Shown here one piece after another: positions 6,498-11,940 of a stretch of 11,940 nt of DNA. Under the pieces are notes generated by a model. The model was not told where the DNA came from. It did not search any database and was given only the letters and a program-made list of their open reading frames with translations. Position numbers and translations under genes: made by a program. This stretch comes from an uncultured Lachnospiraceae bacterium. GTDB lineage: Bacteria > Bacillota > Clostridia > Lachnospirales > Lachnospiraceae. Location: NCBI GenBank assembly GCA_910578795.1, contig CAJTSD010000070.1:1-11940 (forward strand). Direction: 5' to 3'. Position 1 is the first letter of the stretch; every line of letters starts with the position of its first letter.

Positions 6498-6738
6498 AAT
6501 TTATCCTGCGGCGGTTATTGCACTTTTGGGTGCGGCAATCAGTCTGCTTATATGTACAATTGTGGGTGAAAAAGGAGTAGTAAAGGGATTTTTGCCGCTG
6601 TGGCTGTTTTTGTTTTTCGGGCTTCTCGATATTGTGCTTGATAAGGTGCCCCACACGGCGCGCTGGAAGTGGTTTAAGCCTGCGGTGTTTGCGGCAGCAG
6701 CAGTCGTGATTCTTTTGCTGCTTGCGCTTTTTGCATAG
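6475..6738 (+). CDS. Small three-helix membrane protein, TTG start, overlapping the hydrolase
   Basis: The 87-residue product is almost entirely hydrophobic, with probable helices at about 9-30, 38-58 and 67-87 and a basic loop HTARWKWFK between the last two. No family was recognised. The only plausible start is TTG at 6475, preceded by AGGAGG (6457-6462) at 12 bases; there is no internal Met. The first 23 bases overlap the end of the hydrolase gene in another frame, a layout typical of translational coupling. It may be an accessory subunit or membrane partner of the hydrolase. The strong ribosome site placed inside the upstream gene and the clean membrane topology support a real gene. Confidence 0.65.
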   Translation: MKNILRNKIYPAAVIALLGAAISLLICTIVGEKGVVKGFLPLWLFLFFGLLDIVLDKVPHTARWKWFKPAVFAAAAVVILLLLALFA

Positions 6739-6773
6739 TTTCAGTATATGCAGACTTTGGAGGATGCAAGGTA

Positions 6774-6800
6774 ATGTTGGGAAAGGAGTATGGTTATTGA
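6774..6800 (+). CDS. Possible 8-residue leader mini-ORF before the GH42 gene
   Basis: ATG at 6774 lies ten bases after GGAGG (6759-6763) and encodes MLGKEYGY, ending TGA at 6798-6800. That stop is one base before the GH42 ATG at 6802 (TGAAATG), so ribosomes ending here could restart at GH42. The internal AAAGGAG (6782-6788) would be exposed or covered depending on its translation. This may be a coupling leader or chance. Confidence 0.3.
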   Translation: MLGKEYGY

Positions 6801-6801
6801 A

Positions 6802-8787
6802 ATGAGCATACATTTTGGCGTCGATTATTACCCTGAGCATTGGCCCCGGGAACGTTGGGAAACAGACGCGCAGTTAATGAAGGATATGGGTGTGCAGGTT
6901 GTGCGCATGGCTGAGTTTTCGTGGTTTAAAATGGAGCCGCAGGAGGGCGTGTTTCATTTTGCATGGCTTGAGGAGGCAGTAAATCTGCTGAATCAATATG
7001 GAATTAAGACCATACTTGGTACGCCTACAGCGGCTCCCCCTGCTTGGATTATAGAAAAAAATCCGGAAATACAACCCATAGACAGAGAGGGCAGGCGCAG
7101 GTTTTTTGGCGGAAGGCACCATTGCTGTCAGTCAAACAAAACGTATCGTGAGCACATTAAACGATTTGTGACAGCAATGTCAGAAAAATTTGCGGATAAT
7201 CCGGGTGTTATCGGGTGGCAGATTGATAATGAACTGGGAAATTCACATGCAGATTTGTGTATGTGCGGTTCCTGCCGGCTGAATTTCCAAAAATGGCTTT
7301 TGCAGAAATACGGAAAAATAGAACGTCTAAATGATGCATGGGGTACGGCATTTTGGAGCCAGGGTTATAATAAGTTTGCCCAAATAAGAACGCCGCTGAT
7401 TACGGCGGCAGGAGAAAACCCATCGGCGATGCTTGACTGGAAATGCTTTTGCTCTGATCTGATTGTGGATTTTGCAAAATGGCAGGCTGATATTATTCGC
7501 AGAAATTGTCCGAATCATTTTATCACGCATAATTATATGTGCTTTGATGATAAGGTGAATTACTACGATTTAGGTGCGCTCTTGGATTTCGTGTCGAATG
7601 ATGTCTATCCGGGCGGACATTGGCAGAATCAGCCAAACCAGCCGGAGTATGAGACAGCGGCGGCGCATGATGTGGTGCGCAGTTATAAAAAGCAGCCGTT
7701 TTGGATTATGGAGCAGCAGTCGGGAATAGCAGGCTGGGAGATTATGGGAAGACTGCCAAAGCCGGGGCAGGTGTCAGCGCGGGCAATGCAGTCAGTAGCA
7801 CATGGCGCGGATGCAGTCGTTTTTTTCCGGTGGCGTACTTGTGCCGTGGGAACAGAACAATTTTGGCATGGTATTTTGGGACACAGCGGAAAACCGGGGC
7901 GTATTTACGATGAGTTAAAGCATTTGACGGAAACGTTTTCAAAACATATGGATGTATTGGAGGGAAGTATTCCGAAGCCTGAGGTGGCGATTGTGCATAG
8001 TTTCCGGCAGAATTATGCTTTTCAGATTCAGCCGCATCATCCAAAGCTTACATATGTGAAGGAGCTTTATAAATATTACAGGGCGTTTTTTGAGAAGAAA
8101 GTTCCTGTCGATTTTGTGCAGGATATGGATGATTTGTCGGGATATAAGCTGGTAATTGCGCCGCTTCAGTATTTGATGACGCCGCAGCTTGAGCAGCATT
8201 ATTTTGATTATGTGGAAAACGGCGGGCATTTGGTGCTGACGATGCGTACGGGAGTGAAGGACGCGACGAATTTGTGTATGACAGACCGGGAGCTTCCCGG
8301 GCGGCTTGGCGATCTTTGCGGGATTACAATACCGGAGTATGACTGTCTGCTGGGAACAACGGGCGGTGTGCTTTATGGAAAAAAGGAATATGTGGTTAAA
8401 AAATGGTGCGATATTATTGAACTTAGGGACGCTAAGGCACTGGCAGAGTATTCCACAGGTTTCTACAGGCAGTCCCCCGCGATTACGGAAAATGAATATG
8501 GCAACGGCATTGCGTGGTATGTTGGAACGGAACCGGGCGAAGAGCTTATGGAGGATTTGCTGGCGTATTTTAAACGGCGCAGCAATGTCGAAACACTGGG
8601 AACAGCGGCGGATGGAGTAGAGATGATGACGCGCGAAACACAGGATCAGGTTTGGTTGTTTGTGATTAATCATACGGATGACGAGCAGGTGTATCATCTG
8701 CATGATTGGTATGAAATGATTGAGGGCGAGCGGGAAGAGTATTTGAATCCGTATGAGGTACAGCTGTTTGTGAAACGCAAAAAGTAG
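6802..8787 (+). CDS. Beta-galactosidase, glycoside hydrolase family 42
   Basis: A cytoplasmic retaining beta-galactosidase of about 661 residues with the full GH42 plan: TIM-barrel catalytic domain (~1-375), trimerisation domain (~385-590) and a short C-terminal beta domain. The start FGVDYYPEHWPRERWETD is diagnostic. Acid/base Glu144 lies in WQIDNELG and nucleophile Glu304 in IMEQQSG. Cys109, Cys153, Cys155 and Cys158 (HHCC...CMCGSC) match the structural zinc cluster of the family. There is no signal peptide, so substrates are imported oligosaccharides. Start: ATG at 6802 gives the canonical N-terminus; an in-frame ATG at 6790 lies one base after GGAG and is too close. It may be translationally coupled to the mini-ORF at 6774. 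Linkage preference (galacto-oligosaccharide, arabinogalactan or lacto-N-biose) cannot be told. Confidence 0.95.
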   Translation: MSIHFGVDYYPEHWPRERWETDAQLMKDMGVQVVRMAEFSWFKMEPQEGVFHFAWLEEAVNLLNQYGIKTILGTPTAAPPAWIIEKNPEIQPIDREGRRRFFGGRHHCCQSNKTYREHIKRFVTAMSEKFADNPGVIGWQIDNELGNSHADLCMCGSCRLNFQKWLLQKYGKIERLNDAWGTAFWSQGYNKFAQIRTPLITAAGENPSAMLDWKCFCSDLIVDFAKWQADIIRRNCPNHFITHNYMCFDDKVNYYDLGALLDFVSNDVYPGGHWQNQPNQPEYETAAAHDVVRSYKKQPFWIMEQQSGIAGWEIMGRLPKPGQVSARAMQSVAHGADAVVFFRWRTCAVGTEQFWHGILGHSGKPGRIYDELKHLTETFSKHMDVLEGSIPKPEVAIVHSFRQNYAFQIQPHHPKLTYVKELYKYYRAFFEKKVPVDFVQDMDDLSGYKLVIAPLQYLMTPQLEQHYFDYVENGGHLVLTMRTGVKDATNLCMTDRELPGRLGDLCGITIPEYDCLLGTTGGVLYGKKEYVVKKWCDIIELRDAKALAEYSTGFYRQSPAITENEYGNGIAWYVGTEPGEELMEDLLAYFKRRSNVETLGTAADGVEMMTRETQDQVWLFVINHTDDEQVYHLHDWYEMIEGEREEYLNPYEVQLFVKRKK

Positions 8788-8854
8788 GTTGATTACTACC
8801 GAAAATACGACTTTAGAAGTATGGAATATACAGTACGGGAATGCTAAAATCAGA

Positions 8855-8868
8855 TAACAAGCTTGTTA
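8855..8868. promoter_or_regulatory. 14-bp perfect palindrome upstream of the MotA-like gene
   Basis: TAACAAGCTTGTTA is a perfect palindrome 34 bases before the MotA-like start, followed by ATTTTT. It could be an operator for a dimeric HTH protein such as the LuxR-type product encoded downstream, or a weak terminator for GH42. The rest of the 115-base gap (8788-8902) holds only the strong GGAGG at 8891-8895 and no convincing promoter. Confidence 0.4.
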
Positions 8869-8902
8869 ATTTTTCATGATAAGGTAAAAAGGAGGAAGGA
8901 TT

Positions 8903-9436
8903 ATGTATTTATTATCTATTTTAGTGTTCTTGGCATTGTGTATTCTTTTTATGGGTTTCTGCACGGGCGGCGGGCTTAGCAATATTGTTTATTTTATTGA
9001 TATGCCGACAATTACCACACTTGCTTTGCTTGTACTGCCGATGATGATAATCGCAGGGGAGATGAAGGATTTCAACAATGCGTTCCGGCTTGGTGCAAAG
9101 ATGAAGAAACCTGTGAAACGTGCGGAGCTTCTGCGTGCGATGGAAGCGGTGTCGTTTGCAATGAAGGCTTTTTGGACCGCGGGAATTTTTGGCTTTTTGG
9201 TACCGACAATGAATACTTTTTTGAATTTTCCGGGTGAGTTGGACGTGTTGCTGGCAATGAAGTATATTGCTGTCGGTTCAATTCCCTTGTGCTATGCGTC
9301 GATGGTAACGGTTGTTTTACTGCCGCTGCGGGCAAGGCTTAAGAGGCGGTTTCACGAACTTTGTGAAGAAAATAACAACATAGCGGACAGTGTGGAGCAG
9401 GAGAGCATGAATTTTGATGTAAAGCAGTCAGAATAA
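8903..9436 (+). CDS. Compact MotA/TolQ/ExbB-like membrane protein
   Basis: A 177-residue protein with four probable helices: about 2-18, 36-53, 88-108 and 119-142. FIDMPTITTLALLV (31 onward) resembles the conserved MotA stretch before and in helix 2 (I-D-x-P-S-L-L-I-V). The pair AGIFGFLVP...AMKYIAVGSIPLCYASMVTVVLLPLRARLK, given here in parts, resembles MotA helices 3 and 4, including a proline in each and the basic exit of helix 4. The cytoplasmic loop between helices 2 and 3 is only ~35 residues, against ~100 in flagellar MotA, and its usual charged torque-generating residues cannot be matched. It is therefore probably not a motor stator. ATG at 8903 follows GGAGG (8891-8895). The next gene begins 27 bases downstream, so the two form one unit. 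No MotB or ExbD partner is visible. The family call rests on pattern memory. Confidence 0.65.
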   Translation: MYLLSILVFLALCILFMGFCTGGGLSNIVYFIDMPTITTLALLVLPMMIIAGEMKDFNNAFRLGAKMKKPVKRAELLRAMEAVSFAMKAFWTAGIFGFLVPTMNTFLNFPGELDVLLAMKYIAVGSIPLCYASMVTVVLLPLRARLKRRFHELCEENNNIADSVEQESMNFDVKQSE

Positions 9437-9463
9437 GGTGACATATTGAAATGGAGGGTAATG

Positions 9464-10099
9464 ATGAAGAGAAAATGGCAGGTTTCCCTTTCGATTATTC
9501 TGTACATCCTTATTCTTGCTGCGGCGCTTGATTTTAATCTGCTGAAGCTGATCGACCTTAGGCTTTTTCTTCTTTTCGTGCTTGGCACGGCGGTTTTGAC
9601 GGTTCCGTTTTACGAGAAGGGGATTGACCGCAGGGAATTTTGGTATATTTTTGGCAGAAAGGCGATAGAGGCGGGGCTGATACAGACGCTTTTACTGATG
9701 TTTGTGGGATTGCAGAACAGTGCGGGCAGTGAAACGTTTTTGAGCGATATTGCGATGAGTTTTCGACCGCTGCTATATGGTTTTTGTCTGCAGATTGTTT
9801 TTTCAGAGAAGTTCGAGAAATCCGCGGTGGTGCAGGATACGCAGACAGGTGTGGCGGCGCGGGGGGACTTGGATTTTGCAAAGCGGTTTCAGGAGTTTGG
9901 ATTGACGAAGCGTGAGCTTGAGATTGCAGGGCTGGTTGCGGAGGGGAAATCCAACGGGGAAATCGCGCAGATGCTGTATATTTCTGAAACAACAGTGAAA
10001 AAACATGTTTCTAATATTTTTGAAAAGACAGGGGTTAGCAGGCGTGAGGAGCTGGTGCGGATTGCGCTTGGCATAAAGAAGAAAGCGTTAATTGAGTAG
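9464..10099 (+). CDS. Membrane-embedded LuxR-type transcriptional regulator
   Basis: A 211-residue protein. The N-terminal half has about four hydrophobic segments (8-24, 32-50, 66-84, 98-114). The C-terminal half (144-206) is a LuxR/GerE helix-turn-helix: LTKRELEIAGLVAEGKSNGEIAQ, split as LTKRELEIAGLVAEG then NGEIAQMLYISETTVKKHVSNIF. There is no receiver domain or autoinducer-binding domain. The membrane half itself shows MotA-like features: LIDLRLFLLFVLGTA, EAGLIQTLLL and AMSFRPLLYG. Start: ATG at 9464 is six bases after GGAGG (9453-9457); a TTG at 9446 would add six residues but lies before this site. It probably acts with the preceding MotA-like protein as a membrane-bound sensor-regulator, and the palindrome at 8855 is a possible target. 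A hairpin at 10108 closes the unit. Confidence 0.8.
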   Translation: MKRKWQVSLSIILYILILAAALDFNLLKLIDLRLFLLFVLGTAVLTVPFYEKGIDRREFWYIFGRKAIEAGLIQTLLLMFVGLQNSAGSETFLSDIAMSFRPLLYGFCLQIVFSEKFEKSAVVQDTQTGVAARGDLDFAKRFQEFGLTKRELEIAGLVAEGKSNGEIAQMLYISETTVKKHVSNIFEKTGVSRREELVRIALGIKKKALIE

Positions 10100-10107
10100 G
10101 GGAATAA

Positions 10108-10136
10108 AAAGGGCAGTGCGTTTTGCACTGCCCTTT
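10108..10136 (+). terminator. Intrinsic-type terminator after the LuxR-type gene
   Basis: A perfect 12-bp stem (10108-10119 with 10125-10136) has a GTTTT loop and starts nine bases after the stop codon. The stem ends CCCTTT and is followed by AAAA, so the plus-strand T-run is short; the minus side (CCCTTTTTATT) is stronger. It separates this unit from the GntR operon. Confidence 0.75.
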
Positions 10137-10249
10137 AAAATTGGAAATTTGCATCGGCATGTGCTGTTCTTTTTCTTCTTATATATTCGTAGAATCTTTC
10201 TTTTCAGGTTATATGATAATGCGTATGTAAATGTTTTTTTAGTGAAAAA
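10137..10249. other. AT-rich spacer with no recognised gene
   Basis: This spacer between the terminator and the GntR promoter is pyrimidine-rich in its first half and contains a T7 run at 10234-10240. An open frame crosses it on each strand, but both run through the terminator hairpin and lack ribosome sites. Nothing functional was recognised. Confidence 0.4.
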
Positions 10250-10300
10250 TAAACAGTATAAAACAGTTGACAACAGTAGCGTACTGTTATATACTGTTTA
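10250..10300. promoter_or_regulatory. Nested operator array with half-sites phased at 10 bp
   Basis: ACAGT begins at 10253, 10263 and 10273, and its complement ACTGT at 10283 and 10293, so five half-sites follow at exactly 10-bp steps. They form two nested perfect palindromes with the same centre: AACAGTA/TACTGTT (10272-10278 with 10282-10288) and the outer TAAACAGTATA/TATACTGTTTA (10250-10260 with 10290-10300). The array covers the whole promoter at 10267-10295. It is most likely the autorepression site of the GntR/YtrA protein encoded immediately downstream. Confidence 0.75.
10267..10295 (+). promoter_or_regulatory. Near-consensus promoter of the GntR-ABC operon
   Basis: A perfect TTGACA (10267-10272) and TATACT (10290-10295, five of six consensus bases) are separated by 17 bp. 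The expected transcript start is near 10302, leaving a very short leader with AGGAGG at 10309-10314. The inner operator palindrome fills the spacer, so bound repressor would block RNA polymerase. Confidence 0.8.
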
Positions 10301-10321
10301 TATCAAGAGAGGAGGTTTGCA

Positions 10322-10696
10322 ATGAACCTGATTATCAATCACAATGCCATGCAGCCGATTTATGAGCAGATTGTGGAGCGGATTAAAGATAAAATCGTGC
10401 ATGGCGAGCTTTTGGAGGAAGCAATGCTGCCGTCGGTCAGGACGCTGGCAAAGGATTTAAAGGTGAGTGCGCTGACGGTGAAAAAGGCGTATGACCAGCT
10501 TGAGGCAGAGGGCTTTATCGTCACGGTGCATGGAAAGGGCAGCTTTGTTACCTGCGCAAATCAGGCGCAGCTTTTGGAGGAAAGGAAAAAGGAAGTGGAG
10601 GCGGAGCTTGAGGGCGCGATTCGGAAGGCACGAAGCTGCGGACTTGGAAATGAGGACATCAGGGAGATGTTTGAGATTATTCTTTCCGACAGTTAG
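10322..10696 (+). CDS. GntR-family repressor, YtrA subfamily
   Basis: A 124-residue DNA-binding protein. The N-terminal winged helix-turn-helix has the classical GntR signature: PIYEQIVERIKDKIVHGEL, LPSVRTLAKDLKVSALTVKKAYDQLEAEGF, shown here in parts, and GKGSFV (about residues 12-77). The short C-terminal part (about 80-124) is a helical dimerisation tail without an effector-binding domain, as in the YtrA group. That group usually regulates adjacent ABC transporter genes, which fits the gene order here. AGGAGG (10309-10314) precedes ATG 10322 by seven bases. The nested palindromes at 10250-10300 are the expected operator, so autoregulation is likely. The inducing signal is unknown; relatives often respond to cell-envelope stress or antimicrobial peptides. 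Confidence 0.92.
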   Translation: MNLIINHNAMQPIYEQIVERIKDKIVHGELLEEAMLPSVRTLAKDLKVSALTVKKAYDQLEAEGFIVTVHGKGSFVTCANQAQLLEERKKEVEAELEGAIRKARSCGLGNEDIREMFEIILSDS

Positions 10697-10835
10697 TGTA
10701 CTGACCGCTGGTATTTTTTCAGGTATAAACAATCGCCGTAAACGTAAAGGCGGAGAAAGTCAGACTGTCAAACCTGCGCATTTTAACAGGAAAATAAAAC
10801 AAAACGACAGGGTTCTATAAGAATGGGGGATTATC

Positions 10836-11681
10836 ATGGTAAAACTGGAAAATGTAAAAAAACAATATAAAGATTTTTGTTTGGAATGTTCGTTCGAAAT
10901 ACCAACAGGACAGGTCACAGGGATTATCGGCAGAAACGGAGCAGGAAAAACGACGGCGTTTAAGGCAATGCTTGGACTGATAAAAACAGACGGCGGCGTT
11001 GTGGAGTTGTTTGGGAAAAATATACGTGACCTGACGGTGAAGGACAGGGAACGGATTGGCGTGGTGCTTGCGGATTCAGGATTTGGCGGGTATCTGACGA
11101 TAAAGGATTATGTGCCGATGCTTGCCGCAATGTATCATGATTTTTCGAAGGAAAAATTTGTGTCGGAGTGTGAGCGTATGGGATTGCCGTTAAAGAAAAA
11201 AATCAAGGAATTTTCGACGGGAATGAAGCGCAAGCTGCAAATCCTGACAGCACTGTCACATAATGCGGATTTGCTGGTGCTCGACGAGCCGACGGCGGGA
11301 CTCGACGTGATTGTGCGCGATGAGATTTTGGAAATGCTGCAGGAATATATGGAAACGGAGGAGCGCAGTATCTTGATTAGTTCCCATATTTCAAGCGATT
11401 TGGAGGGGATTTGCGACGACGTTTACATGATTGACAAGGGCAGGATTGTCATGCATGAGGATACGGATGTGATTTTGGGCAGCTATGGGTTGATTAAAGC
11501 GACACGCAGTCAGTTTGAGAAGCTTGACAAGACGTATATTATAGACAGCTTTGAGGAGGAGTTTGGGTATAACTGCATTACGAATCAGAAGCAGTTTTAT
11601 GTGGAAAATTATCCGGATGTTGTGGTTGAGAATTGCGGTTTGGATTTGATGATGCGTATTCAAAACATTAAGAAACACTAA
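10836..11681 (+). CDS. ABC transporter ATP-binding protein (YtrB/EcsA type)
   Basis: A 281-residue ATPase that would power an ABC-2 type export or efflux pump. Walker A GRNGAGKTT is at 32-40, the ABC signature is the variant FSTGMKRK (126-133), Walker B plus D-loop LLVLDEPTAGLD is at 146-157, and the switch His184 is in ISSHIS. The Q-loop region reads GVVLADSGF without an obvious Gln, as is common in GntR-linked members. The last ~70 residues form an extra C-terminal domain beyond the nucleotide-binding core. It starts 139 bases after the GntR gene; that gap (10697-10835) holds no convincing gene or terminator, and GGGGGA (10823-10828) serves as ribosome site. It is the second gene of the repressor-led operon, and its membrane partner starts at 11828. 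The substrate is unknown. Confidence 0.92.
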   Translation: MVKLENVKKQYKDFCLECSFEIPTGQVTGIIGRNGAGKTTAFKAMLGLIKTDGGVVELFGKNIRDLTVKDRERIGVVLADSGFGGYLTIKDYVPMLAAMYHDFSKEKFVSECERMGLPLKKKIKEFSTGMKRKLQILTALSHNADLLVLDEPTAGLDVIVRDEILEMLQEYMETEERSILISSHISSDLEGICDDVYMIDKGRIVMHEDTDVILGSYGLIKATRSQFEKLDKTYIIDSFEEEFGYNCITNQKQFYVENYPDVVVENCGLDLMMRIQNIKKH

Positions 11682-11827
11682 AGCTGTAAATCAAATAAAA
11701 TTCGATTTAGACACAGCTTAAGAGTTTCTTAATGTTTAAGAGAATGTAATACCATATATGGCATTACATTTCCTGTGCAGACTTGACAGTTATTATGGAA
11801 AAATATTTTTTTTGGAGGGTTTTCGAT
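11682..11827. promoter_or_regulatory. Structured intercistronic region before the permease gene
   Basis: Several inverted repeats are packed into 146 bases. AGCTGT/ACAGCT bracket a first hairpin right after the ATPase stop (about 11681-11718). TTAAGA/TCTTAA (11718-11723 with 11727-11732) and CTTAA/TTAAG (11728-11732 with 11736-11740) share bases, so only one can form. A large palindrome follows at 11743-11770. A TTGACA (11783-11788) lacks a well-spaced -10 box. TTTGGAGGG precedes the next start. The region could set the ATPase-to-permease ratio by attenuation or mRNA processing. Confidence 0.45.
11743..11770. repeat. 28-base near-perfect palindrome
   Basis: AATGTAAT (11743-11750) and ATTACATT (11763-11770) flank CCATATATGG, itself a perfect palindrome, with one A/C mismatch on each side of it. 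As RNA it is a stable hairpin without a following T-run; as DNA it could be an operator. It does not share sequence with the GntR operator. Confidence 0.55.
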
Positions 11828-11940
11828 ATGAAGGGTTTATTGATAAAAGATATAAAGCTGATAAAAACACGCGGGATTTTTATACTGTTTGTGGTTGCGG
11901 CGTATGCAATGCTGCAATTGGGTTCGGGAAACGGTGAAAT
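11828..11940 (+). CDS. ABC-2 type transporter permease subunit (5' end only)
   Basis: ATG at 11828 follows TTTGGAGGG (11811-11819). The visible 37 residues begin MKGLLIKDIKLIKTRG and continue into a hydrophobic helix (IFILFVVAAYAMLQLG); the gene then runs off the window. A short amphipathic N-terminus, LLxKDxxLxK, followed by a first transmembrane segment is typical of ABC-2 family permeases paired with YtrB-type ATPases, and its position directly after the ATPase supports this. Only the first helix can be seen, so size and subfamily remain open. Confidence 0.75.
   Translation, partial: MKGLLIKDIKLIKTRGIFILFVVAAYAMLQLGSGNGE

Noticed and set aside
7939..8703. 254-codon minus-strand ORF opposite GH42
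   Set aside because: GH42 is clearly the coding strand; the antisense product is basic and lacks any domain pattern.
8903..9436. Flagellar stator MotA
   Set aside because: The cytoplasmic loop is far too short, the expected charged residues are missing, no MotB partner is present, and the neighbour is a LuxR-type regulator rather than a flagellar gene.
9464..10099. Two-component response regulator or acyl-homoserine-lactone receptor
   Set aside because: The part before the LuxR HTH is hydrophobic membrane sequence, with neither a receiver-domain Asp pattern nor an autoinducer-binding domain.
10092..10325. 77-codon plus-strand ORF before the GntR gene
   Set aside because: It runs through the terminator hairpin, the promoter and the operator, has no good ribosome site, and ends inside the GntR start.

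Overview
The window looks like chromosomal DNA of a gut-type Clostridia (Bacillota), most likely a Lachnospiraceae member. This is inferred from the strong GGAGG ribosome binding sites, the mix of AT-rich spacers and moderate-GC genes, cytoplasmic GH35 and GH42 galactosidases, a luxS/pfs pair, and a YtrA-type GntR regulator leading an ABC transporter operon. No rRNA, tRNA, CRISPR array or intact insertion sequence was found. The first ~225 bases hold, on the minus strand, what looks like the frameshifted C-terminal tail of a mobile-element relaxase.

Layout: (1) 1-2440: relaxase scar, a candidate promoter/operator, a GH35-type beta-galactosidase and a strong hairpin terminator. (2) 2475-3360: a convergent minus-strand XRE regulator with a C-terminal membrane helix, then a structured, gene-poor stretch and a 38-codon orphan ORF. 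(3) 3437-5407: a near-consensus promoter and hairpin-bearing leader drive a cysteine hydrolase (isochorismatase fold), luxS and the MTA/SAH nucleosidase gene. The last two carry out the successive steps SAH -> S-ribosylhomocysteine -> homocysteine + DPD (AI-2 precursor). (4) 5460-8787: a membrane-anchored alpha/beta hydrolase, an overlapping small three-helix membrane protein with a TTG start, and a GH42 beta-galactosidase preceded by an 8-residue mini-ORF. (5) 8903-10136: a two-gene unit of a compact MotA/ExbB-like membrane protein and a membrane-embedded LuxR-type DNA-binding protein, ended by a hairpin. (6) 10250-11940: a GntR/YtrA repressor gene under a promoter covered by five half-sites phased at 10 bp, then an ABC ATPase and the start of its membrane partner, which runs off the window.

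The best candidate for an undescribed system is region 5. Both proteins seem to share a shortened MotA-like four-helix core, and one of them carries a LuxR helix-turn-helix instead of a receiver domain. This suggests a membrane complex that controls transcription directly. It is an inference from sequence patterns and needs profile and structure comparison.
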